From NCBI RefSeq assembly GCF_036169555.1, contig NZ_CP108032.1:6324001-6388000 (forward strand): DNA of 64,000 nt. The letters run 5' to 3'. The notes beneath the pieces are model-generated. The model did not search any database. It was not told where the DNA came from and saw only the letters and a list, made by a program, of their open reading frames with translations. A program made the translations under genes and the position numbers. This document shows, piece after piece, positions 1 through 8,466 of the stretch (position 1 is the first letter of the stretch; the number at the start of each line of letters is the position of its first letter). Source of the DNA: Streptomyces sp. NBC_00306. Lineage in GTDB: Bacteria > Actinomycetota > Actinomycetes > Streptomycetales > Streptomycetaceae.

Positions 1-184
1 TGACCCGGTCCTCCACCGACGCGAGGGACCGCGCCGAGATCGCGACCAGCAGTCGGGAGGCGGTGAGCACCGCGCCCGTGACCGCCTCCACGTCGTCCAT
101 CCTGTCGGCGCGCAGCCCGCTGCCGGGACCGGCCGGCTCCCGGAGGTGACCGGTCGCGCCGGGCTGCTGTGTCTGCTCCTTCAT
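1..184 (-). CDS. MarR-family transcriptional regulator, N-terminal part (cut by window edge)
   Basis: Only the first 61 codons are inside the window; the gene continues past base 1. The start is ATG at 184-182, preceded on this strand by a good ribosome binding site (AAAGAGG). The visible protein is a flexible, Gln/Pro/Gly-rich leader followed by a helix reading TASRLLVAISARSLASVEDR, which is the typical first dimerisation helix of streptomycete MarR regulators just before the winged helix. The DNA-binding domain itself is outside the window. It is divergent from the cupin gene at 359 and a palindrome suited to a MarR dimer lies between them, so autoregulation plus control of the cupin gene is likely. 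Ligand unknown. Confidence 0.75.
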   Translation of the reverse strand, partial: MKEQTQQPGATGHLREPAGPGSGLRADRMDDVEAVTGAVLTASRLLVAISARSLASVEDRV

Positions 185-293
185 GGGCCTCTTTCTACCC
201 TGCCGCCGCGACCGCCGCCGATGAACGTGCCCTTCGCCCGACCCGTACTCATGGCGGGGCGCCGCACCGGCCGCCGGTCGCGGTACCGCTCTC

Positions 294-306
294 TTGCACT
301 GTGCAA
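294..306. promoter_or_regulatory. Inverted repeat, probable MarR operator
   Basis: A perfect 6-bp inverted repeat, TTGCAC and GTGCAA around one central T, lies in the divergent region between the MarR start (184) and the cupin start (359). Size and symmetry fit a MarR dimer site. That this regulator binds it is inference from position. Confidence 0.5.
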
Positions 307-358
307 TGATGCCCGGCGGGGGCTCGCCGACGTCCGGGCCCTGTTCGGGAGGATTGCG

Positions 359-868
359 ATGACGGTGTCCCCGAGAGCCGGAGTTCTCGCCGGCCTGGCC
401 GACGTGCGCGCGGTACCCGTGGACCGGGGCGGCGCGCTGTGGCGACTGTCGGAGGCGGGCAGGCAACTGGACGCCAACATCATCCGCGTACCGCCCGGTG
501 ACCGGGTCGCGCGCCATGCCGAAGCGGACCTGGACGTCCTGCTCTGTGTACTCGACGGCAGCGGTGAGCTGGAGACCGACGCGGGCCGGCAGCGCCTGGA
601 GGCCGGTTCGGTGGCCTGGCTCCCGCGTGGCAGCCACCGGGCGCTGTCGGCCGGAGCGGACGGACTCGCCTACGTCACCGCGCACACCCGCCGTCCCGGG
701 CTCGCCATCCGCAATGCCTCCGCCTCCGCCGTCGCTGCCGTTTCCGCGGAGCCCGAAGGCGGCGAAGCGGCCTGCCTGCTGAACCGGATCTGTCCCGCGT
801 GCGATCGTCCGGCCGAAGCAATCGACGCACGTTACTGCACCCGTTGCGGCAGTTCACTGGCGCCCTGA
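359..868 (+). CDS. Cupin-domain protein with C-terminal four-cysteine tail
   Basis: A 169-residue protein. The start is the ATG at 359, chosen because GGGAGG sits about 7 bases upstream; an upstream in-frame extension has no such site and would overlap the divergent promoter. Residues about 40-110 form one cupin barrel: an H-containing motif (RHAEADLD), a glycine-rich turn (DGSGELETDAG) and the second motif (GSVAWLPRGSHRAL). The last 35 residues hold CPAC and CTRC pairs, which look like a small zinc ribbon. No catalytic role can be assigned; such one-barrel cupins often bind a small ligand or metal. It faces a MarR gene across a palindrome, so its expression probably answers to that regulator's ligand. 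Confidence 0.75.
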   Translation: MTVSPRAGVLAGLADVRAVPVDRGGALWRLSEAGRQLDANIIRVPPGDRVARHAEADLDVLLCVLDGSGELETDAGRQRLEAGSVAWLPRGSHRALSAGADGLAYVTAHTRRPGLAIRNASASAVAAVSAEPEGGEAACLLNRICPACDRPAEAIDARYCTRCGSSLAP

Positions 869-1008
869 GCGCCTTCTGACGAACCATCAACAAGGTTCTT
901 TTGCTTGTGCGATGAGAACAACACGCGCCTCATGCGTATCCAAGGGCGGACGCGTCCCCCGGTGTCCATCGGCAACCGGACTCCGTACCCCCTACAGGAG
1001 GCGACGAG

Positions 1009-2442
1009 TTGAGTCACAGGCGAATATCCAAGCGAAAGGCCGTTCTGGCGGGAGCGGGTGCCGTCGGCATCGCCGCGGCCGCCATCCTGCTCCCACAGGC
1101 CTACGCTGGGCAGGACGGTTCCCAGTCCGAGGCGGCGTCGGCTCCGAAGAAGATGAGCGCCGCCTCCGCGGCAGAGCTCCTCCAGCAGCTCGGCCAGCAG
1201 CTCGGCGAGTCCTACGGCGGTGCGTACTACGACTCCGACAAGCAGCAGCTCGTCGTGAACGTCGTGGGCAACAACAACAACGTCGTCGTCCAGGTCAAGA
1301 AGGCCGGCGCGGTGCCGAGGAGCGTCCAGAACAGCGCCACGAAGCTGACCGCGGCGAAGAGCACGCTCAGCAAGCAGGCCACCATGGCCGGCACCTCCTG
1401 GGCCGTCGACCCGCGGAACAACCAGGTCCTGGTGACCGCGGACCGCACCGTCGCCGGCGAGCGCTGGGACAGGCTGGAATCCGCCGTGCAGGCCCTCGGC
1501 CCCGGCGTGGCCCGCATCCAGAAGTCCGCCGGTGAGTTCAAGACCTTCCTCGAGGGCGGCGACGCCATCTTCGGTGGCGGTGCGCGCTGCTCCCTGGGCT
1601 TCAACGTGACCACGCAGGACGGCAGCCCCGGCTTCCTGACCGCCGGACACTGCGGTGTCGCGGCCGAGCAGTGGTCCGAGGAGGCGAACGGCGAGCCGAT
1701 CGGCACGGTCCAGGAAGCGGTGTTCCCGGGCGAGGGTGACTTCGCACTGGTGACGTACGACGACCCGGCGACCCAGGCGCCGAGCGAGGTCGACCTCGGC
1801 AACGGCCAGACGGTCGCGATCACCCAGGCGGCCGACGCGGCCGTGGGCCAGGACGTGATCCGGATGGGCAGCACCACCGGGCTCAACGACGGCCAGGTCA
1901 CCGGACTCGACGCCACCGTGAACTACCCCGAGGGCACCGTCACCGGTCTGATCCAGACCAACGTGTGTGCCGAGCCGGGTGACAGCGGCGGCGCGCTGTT
2001 CACCCAGGACGGCAGCGCGATCGGCCTCACGTCGGGCGGCAGTGGCGACTGCACCGCGGGCGGCGAGACGTTCTTCCAGCCGGTGACCACGGCCCTCGCG
2101 GCGGTCGGCGCGCAGATCGGTGACGGGGCGGGCGCCGGAGAGGGCGCTGACGGCGGTGCCGAGGCCAATGCCGGTGCCGAGGCGAACGCGGGTGCTGACG
2201 GCGGTGCCGAGGCCAATGCCGGTGCCGAGGCGAACGCGGGTGCTGACGGCGGTGCCGAGGACAACGGCGGCCTCGACGGAGGCGTCCAGGACAACGGCGG
2301 TGCCGAGGCCAATGCCGGTGCCGACGGCGGTCTGCAGAACAACGGCGGAGCCGACGGCAACGGCGGCGCCGACGACAACGGTGCCGGCGGGAACGACGCG
2401 GGGGGTGACGCGGCCGGCGACGGCACGGGCCAGCACAACTGA
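1009..2442 (+). CDS. Secreted S1-family serine protease, streptogrisin/alpha-lytic type, with repeat-rich C-terminal tail
   Basis: A 477-residue preproprotease. The start is TTG at 1009, fixed by AGGAGG at 996-1001 with 7-base spacing. Residues 1-33 are a signal peptide (basic RRISKRK start, Ala-rich core, cleavage near QAYAG). Residues about 40-180 are an alpha-lytic-type prodomain that acts as folding chaperone in this family. The mature chymotrypsin fold carries the complete triad: His214 in TAGHC, Asp244 in GDFALV and Ser326 in GDSGGA, so it should be active. After about residue 370 the protein becomes an Ala/Gly/Asn/Glu/Asp-rich tail of roughly 105 residues with no domain I recognise; family members usually end at the protease domain or carry a chitin-binding domain. 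The tail may tether the enzyme to the wall or act as a spacer. A strong terminator follows at 2475. Confidence 0.9.
   Translation: MSHRRISKRKAVLAGAGAVGIAAAAILLPQAYAGQDGSQSEAASAPKKMSAASAAELLQQLGQQLGESYGGAYYDSDKQQLVVNVVGNNNNVVVQVKKAGAVPRSVQNSATKLTAAKSTLSKQATMAGTSWAVDPRNNQVLVTADRTVAGERWDRLESAVQALGPGVARIQKSAGEFKTFLEGGDAIFGGGARCSLGFNVTTQDGSPGFLTAGHCGVAAEQWSEEANGEPIGTVQEAVFPGEGDFALVTYDDPATQAPSEVDLGNGQTVAITQAADAAVGQDVIRMGSTTGLNDGQVTGLDATVNYPEGTVTGLIQTNVCAEPGDSGGALFTQDGSAIGLTSGGSGDCTAGGETFFQPVTTALAAVGAQIGDGAGAGEGADGGAEANAGAEANAGADGGAEANAGAEANAGADGGAEDNGGLDGGVQDNGGAEANAGADGGLQNNGGADGNGGADDNGAGGNDAGGDAAGDGTGQHN
2146..2262 (+). repeat. 48-bp in-frame tandem repeat in the protease tail
   Basis: Two identical 48-base copies (2146-2193 and 2194-2241) and the start of a third encode the 16-residue unit ADGGAEANAGAEANAG. 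Copy number can change without a frameshift. Further degenerate units (ADGG, DNGG, NNGG) continue to about 2400. Confidence 0.9.
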
Positions 2443-2474
2443 GGCCGGTCTCTCCGCGGACACGCGCAGACGAG

Positions 2475-2506
2475 GAGCCCCGGACATCGGCGGATGTCCG
2501 GGGCTC
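2475..2506 (+). terminator. Rho-independent-type hairpin after the protease gene
   Basis: A perfect 14-bp stem (GAGCCCCGGACATC and its complement) with a GGCG loop lies 32 bases after the protease stop and before the convergent ohrR gene. It has no U-tract, as is usual in streptomycetes, and could serve both strands. Confidence 0.8.
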
Positions 2507-2581
2507 GTCCGTGCCCGGGGTGTCCGGCGCGTCGGCCGGACCCGCGTTCCTGCGTGCGTGCCGCGCCCACCTCGCCGGGCG

Positions 2582-3079
2582 TCAGTCGTCCTCCGTCAGG
2601 CAGGCCGCTGCCTCCAGCCCGGTCGTGTCCAGCGTGGCGGTCAGCGCTTCCAGCTCGGAGCGCAGCGCACGGATCCGCTCCACCGACAGCCCGGTGGCCT
2701 CGCCGATCCTGCGGGGCACGTCCAGAGCCTTCTCCCGCAGCTCCGCGCCCGCCGCCGTGGGCCGGGCCGTCACGGAGCGCTCGTCCTCCTTGCTGCGCCG
2801 ACGCTCCACATAACCCGCCGCTTCGAGCCGCTTGAGCAGCGGGGACAGGGTCCCGGAGTCCAGGCGCAGATGCTCGCCGATCTGTTTGACGGGCAGCTCG
2901 CCGTGCTCCCACAGCACCAGCATCACCAGGTACTGCGGGTAGGTGATCCCCAGATCCTTGAGGGCGATCCGGTAGACGCTGTTGAACGCCCGGGACGCGG
3001 CGTGCAGCGAGAAGCAGATCTGGTGGTCGAGGCGGAGGAAGGCCTCGTCCGGCACATCGGTCAGTGGCGTCTTCTCCAT
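2582..3079 (-). CDS. ohrR: OhrR, MarR-family organic-peroxide sensor/repressor
   Basis: A 165-residue regulator starting at ATG 3079 (MEKTPLTDVPDE). The motif LDHQICFSLHAA places the reactive cysteine at Cys22; in OhrR proteins oxidation of this Cys by organic hydroperoxides releases DNA. The winged helix follows (QIGEHLRLDSGTLSPLLKRL, then the wing with RRRSKEDERS). The only other Cys is near the C-terminus, so 1-Cys or 2-Cys chemistry is open. The gene is divergent from ohr, and a palindrome stands between them, the standard ohrR/ohr switch. Confidence 0.93.
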   Translation of the reverse strand: MEKTPLTDVPDEAFLRLDHQICFSLHAASRAFNSVYRIALKDLGITYPQYLVMLVLWEHGELPVKQIGEHLRLDSGTLSPLLKRLEAAGYVERRRSKEDERSVTARPTAAGAELREKALDVPRRIGEATGLSVERIRALRSELEALTATLDTTGLEAAACLTEDD

Positions 3080-3105
3080 GCGTCCAGCATACCTGCGCCC
3101 CATTG

Positions 3106-3119
3106 AGTTGTGCACAACT
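3106..3119. promoter_or_regulatory. OhrR operator
   Basis: A perfect 14-bp palindrome, AGTTGTGCACAACT, lies between ohrR and ohr, followed directly by another half-site (AGTTGTGT, 3121-3128). It overlaps the likely divergent promoters, so one bound dimer could shut off both genes. Assignment rests on position and on the TTG...CAA symmetry of known OhrR sites. Confidence 0.75.
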
Positions 3120-3176
3120 TAGTTGTGTGCTCTACTTACGCCATCGATTCGCAACGGACGAAGAGGGATGCATTTC

Positions 3177-3590
<414 letters not shown>

Positions 3591-3603
3591 TCGCCCCGTG
3601 CAA

Positions 3604-3650
3604 GGCGAAGCCCGGGACAGGGAGTTACCGGACCTGTCCCGGGCTTCGCC
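3604..3650 (+). terminator. Long terminator hairpin after ohr
   Basis: A perfect 18-bp stem (arms 3604-3621 and 3633-3650) with an 11-base loop begins 13 bases after the ohr stop codon. Confidence 0.85.
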
Positions 3651-3995
3651 GGTTGCTCCAGAATTCTGGGAGCGCTTCTGGAGACGGCTCCATCGTGCGG
3701 CGCGCCTCTCCCGGGCGCACGCCGGGCGCGGCTGACCAGGGGATCACGCCCGCCGGCCGGACCGGCACCACCCGGAGCTCACGGTGGCCGCGCCCGGGAG
3801 CCCACGGCCCGCAGCCCGTACTCCTGAGCCCGCACTCCTGAGCCCGCAAGCCCGCGGCCCCGCGGCCCGCGGCTCATGGGCCCAGGGGGCACGACCGCCC
3901 GGCACTCATGGACCGGTCACCCGGTGACGTCCCGGGCCGGGCATCCACCACCCCGCCCGGAACCGCCGCCGCGCCACCCACCCCGCCCGCGTCCG
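3651..3995. other. Intergenic stretch without a convincing gene
   Basis: This 345-base stretch between the ohr terminator and the PhoX-like gene end shows no open frame with streptomycete codon use and a ribosome binding site. It holds an 8-bp inverted repeat (CTCCAGAA at 3656-3663, TTCTGGAG at 3676-3683) with an internal CCAGAATTCTGG palindrome, and a short direct repeat (CTCCTGAGCCCGCA, twice near 3820-3850). The rest is GC-rich low-complexity DNA. Confidence 0.6.
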
Positions 3996-5357
3996 TCAGC
4001 CCCAGGGCCCCGTGACCGCGAACGTCGTCCCCGGTGTGTAGCAGTTGACGTACATCGTCTCGCCGTCCGGCGAGAAGGTGACCCCCGCGAACTCGCCCCA
4101 CTCCGGTGCCTCGGGGGTCCCGATGTTCTGGCGGCCGCGGGCCATCGCGTACACGGCGCCGGACTTGGTCAGCCCGTACACGTGCTGGGCGCCGCTGCCG
4201 TCCTCGCAGACCATCAGCCCGCCGCTGGGAGCGAGGCAGATGTTGTCCGGGGATTCGCCGGGGAGCTGGATGTCCGTGCTCGGACCGAAGGCGATGACCA
4301 GCGTGAGCCGGCGCCGGTGCGGTTCGTACTTCCACACCTGGCCGAAGTGGTCCGCCGCCGAGCCCTCGCCGCTGCGGGCGAAACTGGAGACGAAGTAGAC
4401 GGAGCGCCCGCCCCAGTAGCAGCCCTCCAGCTTCTGCGCGTGGGTGATGCCCTTGGGGCCGAAGTCCTGGAGCCGGATGGGTGTTTCCTTCGCCTGGCTG
4501 TCCGGTACGGGCACCCACTCGATCCGGTCGAAGCTCGCTCCCGGTTCCTGGATCGCGGAGAGGTCGGGCACGCCCGGCACTCGCATGGCCTCCAGTTCGC
4601 CACCCGCGCGCAGTGAACGCGTCCCGCCCAGTGGCCTGTTCGGCAGGAAGCGGTAGAAGAGGCCGAAGGGACGCTGGAAGGCGTCCTCCGTCTCGTAGAT
4701 GATCCCGCTCTGCGGATCGACCGCGATCGCCTCGTGCTGGAAGCGGCCCATCGCGGTGAGCGGTACGGCCCCGGTGCGCTGCGGGTCGGCGCCGTGCACC
4801 TCGAAGACGAACCCGTGATCCTTGGTGTAGCCGTTGGTGCCGGCCTTGTCCTCGGTCTCCTCGCAGGTCAGCCAGGTTCCCCAAGGGGTGGGCCCACCCG
4901 CGCAGTTGACGGCGGTGCCGGCGATCGCGACCCGCTCGGACAGGACGTTGCCCCGTCCGTCGAGCTCCAGGGACGTGCAACCGCCCTTGCCCATCGGGTC
5001 GTAGGTCAGACCCTTGACCGTGGGGACGGGGATCGCGGCGTCCGCGCGGTTCTCGTGGTTGCGGACGAGGTGCACCCGGCCGCGGCGACCGGCGAAGGCC
5101 GCCATGCCGTCGTGATTGCTCGGAACGCGGCCCTCGCCGGAGCTCAGCGGTTCGCCCTCCCGTGAGAGGACCCGATAGCGGAATCCTTTCGGCAGATCGA
5201 GCAGACCGGCTGGGTCGGGGACGAGGGGTCCGTAGCCGGCGTGGTGCCCGCGAGCGGCCGCGGTCCCCGCGAAGAGCTCGGAGAAGGCGCCGGTGAACGC
5301 GATTCCGGCGGTCAGTGCGCCGGTACGGGCCAGAACTTGTCGACGTGTTGCGGACAT
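3996..5357 (-). CDS. PhoX-family (DUF839) phosphatase-like protein, Tat-exported
   Basis: A 453-residue protein. The N-terminus ATRRQVLARTGALTAGIAF is a twin-arginine signal with a hydrophobic stretch and an Ala-rich cleavage region near residue 35. The body is a beta-propeller-like DUF839/PhoX domain: NHDGMAAF, LVRNHE, GGCTSLEL, NCAGGPTPWGTWLTCEET, FQHEAIAVDP and DNICLAPSGGLMVCED are characteristic blocks with many acidic Ca/Fe ligand candidates. PhoX enzymes are calcium-dependent extracellular phosphomonoesterases, but many actinobacterial DUF839 proteins have untested substrates. I see no GTTCACC-type PHO box upstream, so phosphate control is not supported. GGGAG precedes the ATG at 5357. 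Confidence 0.82.
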   Translation of the reverse strand: MSATRRQVLARTGALTAGIAFTGAFSELFAGTAAARGHHAGYGPLVPDPAGLLDLPKGFRYRVLSREGEPLSSGEGRVPSNHDGMAAFAGRRGRVHLVRNHENRADAAIPVPTVKGLTYDPMGKGGCTSLELDGRGNVLSERVAIAGTAVNCAGGPTPWGTWLTCEETEDKAGTNGYTKDHGFVFEVHGADPQRTGAVPLTAMGRFQHEAIAVDPQSGIIYETEDAFQRPFGLFYRFLPNRPLGGTRSLRAGGELEAMRVPGVPDLSAIQEPGASFDRIEWVPVPDSQAKETPIRLQDFGPKGITHAQKLEGCYWGGRSVYFVSSFARSGEGSAADHFGQVWKYEPHRRRLTLVIAFGPSTDIQLPGESPDNICLAPSGGLMVCEDGSGAQHVYGLTKSGAVYAMARGRQNIGTPEAPEWGEFAGVTFSPDGETMYVNCYTPGTTFAVTGPWG

Positions 5358-5504
5358 GAGGCAACTCCCTGTTGGGGGGACCTCCCGTTGCCGAAGCCCG
5401 GGGAGGGGACAGGAGATGTGACCCGCACGTGTGTATCACGCACCCGGATGCACGGGAACCGTGCGGGCCACATGAGCCTTCAGCTGTCCCTACAAGTCAA
5501 CCGT

Positions 5505-5930
5505 TCAGGCGAGCGAGGCACTCAGGGTGATCGTCGTGCCCGACAGGGCCTGGCTGACCGGGCAGTTGGCCTTCGCGTCCTCGGCCGCCTTGACGAAACC
5601 CGCCTCGTCGAGACCGGGGACCGTGCCCTCGACGGTGAGGTGGATTCCGGTAATGCCCGTGCCGGGCTGGAAGGTCACCTCGGCCTGGGTGTTGAGCCGG
5701 GTCGGCGGGGTGCCGGCCTGGGCGAGCCCGTGCGAGAGGGCCATCGAGAAGCAGCTGGAGTGGGCGCCGGCAATGAGCTCTTCGGGGCTCGTCTTTCCAT
5801 TGGCCTGCTCGGCGCGGGAGGGCCAGGAGACGGCGTACTCGCCGATTCCGGAGGAGTCGAAGGTGACGGTGCCCGTGCCTTCGGTGAGGTTGCCCTCCCA
5901 GACCGTGTGCGCCTGACGCGTGGTGGCCAT
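5505..5930 (-). CDS. OsmC-family peroxiredoxin-like protein
   Basis: A 141-residue OsmC/Ohr-fold protein starting at ATG 5930 (MATTRQAHTVWEGNL), with AAGGG about 9 bases upstream. The two conserved cysteines lie in GAHSSCFSMAL and ANCPVSQAL, so it should be a thiol peroxidase for organic or other hydroperoxides. It belongs to the OsmC branch rather than Ohr, which is encoded 2 kb away at 3177 and has YCPYSKAT at the second cysteine. No OhrR-like palindrome stands before it. It lies 43 bases downstream of the ZapE-type gene on the same strand and may share its transcript. Confidence 0.9.
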   Translation of the reverse strand: MATTRQAHTVWEGNLTEGTGTVTFDSSGIGEYAVSWPSRAEQANGKTSPEELIAGAHSSCFSMALSHGLAQAGTPPTRLNTQAEVTFQPGTGITGIHLTVEGTVPGLDEAGFVKAAEDAKANCPVSQALSGTTITLSASLA

Positions 5931-5973
5931 GATGCGAATCCCTTCTGACGGAAAGGTGGTTACGCACCCGAAC

Positions 5974-7044
5974 CTACTGCTCCACAAGGCCCTTCGCGTC
6001 ACGGGCCAGCGCGGTGAGACGGGAGATGGCGCGGAAGTACTTCTTGCGGTAGCCGCCGTTCAGCATCTCTTCGCTGAACAGTCGGTCGAAGGGCATGCCC
6101 GAGGCGAGCACCGGCACTTCGCGGTCGTACAGCCGGTCGGCGAGTACGACGAGGCGCAGGGCGGTCGACTGGTCGGGCACCGGCTGCACATCGGTGAGGC
6201 AGACCGCGCGTATGCCGTCGGTCAGGGCGCCGTAGCGGCTCGGGTGCACCTTGGCGAGGTGGTCCAGCAGTGCCGGGAAGTCGTCGAGCGCGGCGCCTTC
6301 GGTGGCGTACGCGGCCTGGGTGACCGTCTCCTCGGAGTACGGGGGAGGGGCGTCGGGCAGTCCGCGGTGGCGGTAGTCCTCCCCGTCGATCCGCAGCGGA
6401 CGGAACTGCGCGGAGAGGCCCTGGATCTCGCGGAGGAAGTCGGCGGCGGCGAACCGGCCCTCGCCCAGTTTGCCCGGCAGGGTGTTGGAGGTGGCCGCGA
6501 GTGCCACACCCGCCTCGACGAGCTTGCCGAGGAGGGTCGAGACGAGGACGGTGTCGCCCGGGTCGTCGAGCTCGAACTCGTCGATGCACAGCAGCCGGTG
6601 ACCGCTCAGGGTGCGCACGGTCTGCTGGAAGCCGAGGGCGCCGACCAGATTGGTGAGCTCCACGAAGGTGCCGAAGGCCTTGAGCGAGGGCTCGGCCGGG
6701 GTGGCGTGCCACAGGGAGGCGAGGAGGTGGGTCTTGCCGACGCCGTAGCCGCCGTCGAGGTAGACCCCGCGAGGCCCGGTGGGAGCGGCCGGCTTCTTCG
6801 CGAACCACCGGCGCTTGCCGGATCCGCTCGCGTGCGCCCCGCCGAGGCTCGCAGCGAACGAGCTGAGGACCGTGACCGCCTCGCGCTGGCTGGGCTGGTT
6901 CGGGTCCGGGACGTAGGTGTCGAAGCGCACCGAGTCGAAACGCGGCGGCGGCACCATCTCCGCGACCAGCCGGTCGGCGGGGACGTGCGGCTCGCGGGCG
7001 CACAGCGAAAGGGGGGCCGCTTCGGTCATGGCACTGGTCGACAC
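5974..7044 (-). CDS. ZapE/AFG1-type AAA ATPase
   Basis: A 356-residue P-loop ATPase. The preferred start is GTG at 7044 with TTGGGA just upstream; an internal ATG at 7029 lacks a site. The Walker A motif is GGYGVGKTHLL and Walker B LLCIDEFEL, followed by a sensor region (ATSNTLPGKLGEG) and the family's C-terminal LFSEEMLNGGYRKKYFRAISRL. In E. coli ZapE interacts with FtsZ during stress and the yeast homologue AFG1 works in mitochondrial protein quality control; the actinobacterial role is not established. It is divergent from the RibD-like reductase gene with only 37 bases between starts. Confidence 0.85.
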   Translation of the reverse strand: MSTSAMTEAAPLSLCAREPHVPADRLVAEMVPPPRFDSVRFDTYVPDPNQPSQREAVTVLSSFAASLGGAHASGSGKRRWFAKKPAAPTGPRGVYLDGGYGVGKTHLLASLWHATPAEPSLKAFGTFVELTNLVGALGFQQTVRTLSGHRLLCIDEFELDDPGDTVLVSTLLGKLVEAGVALAATSNTLPGKLGEGRFAAADFLREIQGLSAQFRPLRIDGEDYRHRGLPDAPPPYSEETVTQAAYATEGAALDDFPALLDHLAKVHPSRYGALTDGIRAVCLTDVQPVPDQSTALRLVVLADRLYDREVPVLASGMPFDRLFSEEMLNGGYRKKYFRAISRLTALARDAKGLVEQ

Positions 7045-7081
7045 AGTTCCCAACTGTAAGGGTCGTGCCAGACTGCTCCGC

Positions 7082-7846
7082 ATGCGACGACTGCTCCCTG
7101 TGACCGACCAGACATCCGGTGAGGACCGCGAATGGTCCCTGGACGAGCTGGCGGACGCCTACGCGTATCCGGACGCCCTTCAGGGTGCCTGGCTGCGGGC
7201 CAACATGGTGTCCTCGCTGGACGGGGCGGCCCAGCACGACGGCCGGTCCCAGCCCCTGTCCTCCGACACGGACATGCGGATCTTCGGCACCCTGCGGGGC
7301 CTCGCCGACGCGGTCGTGGTCGGCGCGGAGACGGTCCGTCTCGAGGGTTACCGGCCCGCACGTGCCCGGGAAGCCTTCGCGGAGCGCCGGGCCGCTGCCG
7401 GTCAGGGTCCCGCCCCCGCGATCGCCGTGGTCAGCGCCTCGCTGAACCTCGACTTCACCCTGCCCCTGTTCACCGAACCCCTGGTGCCGACGCTGGTGCT
7501 GACAGGCGCCGCGGCCCCGCCGGAGCGGGTCCGGGAGGCGGAGAAGGCGGGCGCCGAGGTGGTGGTCGCGGGCGACGGGCCCGGGGTGGATCCGCCGAGG
7601 GCTGTGCGGGCGCTCGCCGAACGAGGCCTGCGGCGGCTGCTCACCGAGGGCGGGCCGCGCATGCTGGGGCAGTTCGCCGCGTCGGGCGTGCTCGACGAAC
7701 TGTGTCTGACCGTGTCGCCCACGCTCACCGTCGGGGACGCGCAGCGCATCACGGGCGGGCCGGGACTCGCCGTCCCGGCGCGCTTCGCCCCGACGTCCGT
7801 ACTGGAGGAGGCGGGGTTCCTTTTCACCCGCTACCGTCGCATCTGA
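7082..7846 (+). CDS. Pyrimidine reductase family protein (RibD C-terminal domain)
   Basis: A 254-residue NADPH-dependent reductase of the RibD C-terminal/dihydrofolate-reductase fold. Visible blocks: LRANMVSSLDGAAQHDGRS (substrate side), DMRIFGTLRGLADAVVVGAETVRLEGY (nucleotide binding) and LLTEGGPRMLGQF followed by DELCLTVSP. In riboflavin synthesis RibD reduces the ribosyl pyrimidine, but standalone copies like this, with no deaminase domain and no rib genes nearby, are often of unknown substrate. The ATG at 7082 has no clear ribosome binding site, so translation may be near-leaderless from the short divergent promoter. Confidence 0.85.
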   Translation: MRRLLPVTDQTSGEDREWSLDELADAYAYPDALQGAWLRANMVSSLDGAAQHDGRSQPLSSDTDMRIFGTLRGLADAVVVGAETVRLEGYRPARAREAFAERRAAAGQGPAPAIAVVSASLNLDFTLPLFTEPLVPTLVLTGAAAPPERVREAEKAGAEVVVAGDGPGVDPPRAVRALAERGLRRLLTEGGPRMLGQFAASGVLDELCLTVSPTLTVGDAQRITGGPGLAVPARFAPTSVLEEAGFLFTRYRRI

Positions 7847-7951
7847 CAATCGGCGGAATTCGTCGTTCCGGTTTGCTCCGGCCGGGCAGACTACTCTCGC
7901 AGTCCCCGTACCGGCGCGGGGAAGGATGGTTTCCGCAGAAGGGCTCCTGAC

Positions 7952-8422
7952 GTGTTCACTAGCGTATTGATGATCGAGAAGCCCCTGACCTCGGAAGATG
8001 TGGAATTCGTCACCACACTGCACGGTGACGAGAACGTCTCCTTCGTCGTCCTGATGCAGCCGCGCGGCGACCAGGCCGACCTCCTGCTGCGTGCCATCGA
8101 CGACGTGGCCTTCGGTGAACTGAAAGAGGCCGTCAAGGAGGGTGAGGAGCCGGAGGGCGAGGCTGCCAAGGCTCCCGCCCAGCGGGCGCTGGAGAACTCC
8201 CTGGCCGCCCTGCGCGCCGCCGGCAGCGAGGCCGTGGGCCAGGTCGTCGAGGACCATCCGCTCGACAAGCTCAAAGCGGTCGTCGACGAGGCGGGCGCCG
8301 ACGAGGTGATCGTGCTGACCGCACCTCACTACGTCGAGGAGTTCTTCCACCGGGACTGGGCCTCCCGAGCCCGCCACAAGGTCGGCGTCCCGGTGCTCAA
8401 GCTCTTCGCGCACAGCGAATAG
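7952..8422 (+). CDS. Conserved small protein, Usp-like fold suspected
   Basis: A 156-residue protein that starts at GTG 7952 with AGAAGGG 8 bases upstream. It alternates beta strands and acidic helices: FTSVLMIEKPLTSEDVEFV at the start, an acidic helix ELKEAVKEGEEPEGEAAK, and DEVIVLTAPHYVEEFFHRDWASRARHKV at the end. The last part resembles the end of a universal-stress-type alpha/beta domain. I recall homologues labelled indole-3-glycerol phosphate synthase in some genomes; it is far too short for that TIM barrel and no active-site motif is visible, so I do not accept that name. It lies 44 bases upstream of murC on the same strand and may be co-transcribed. Confidence 0.7.
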   Translation: MFTSVLMIEKPLTSEDVEFVTTLHGDENVSFVVLMQPRGDQADLLLRAIDDVAFGELKEAVKEGEEPEGEAAKAPAQRALENSLAALRAAGSEAVGQVVEDHPLDKLKAVVDEAGADEVIVLTAPHYVEEFFHRDWASRARHKVGVPVLKLFAHSE

Positions 8423-8466
8423 GCTGGCCCCTCGCACGTACTCGTACCTCGTGGGGAGACACACGC

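Noticed and set aside
832..2487. Long minus-strand frame opposite the S1 protease
   Set aside because: A shadow of the protease and its repeats; the plus strand has signal peptide, prodomain and triad.
3667..3680. CebR-like box (TGGGAGCGCT followed by TTCTG) near 3670
   Set aside because: Only 11 of 14 positions match TGGGAGCGCTCCCA, and it lies between the ohr terminator and the 3' end of the PhoX-like gene, not before a cellobiose gene. Neither the GH1 gene nor the sugar ABC operon carries such a box.
5358..5504. Search for a PHO box before the PhoX-like gene
   Set aside because: No GTTCACC-type direct repeat is present, so phosphate control is not claimed.
7952..8422. Indole-3-glycerol phosphate synthase as a name for the 156-residue protein
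   Set aside because: Too short for the TIM barrel and without its active-site motifs; no trp genes nearby.
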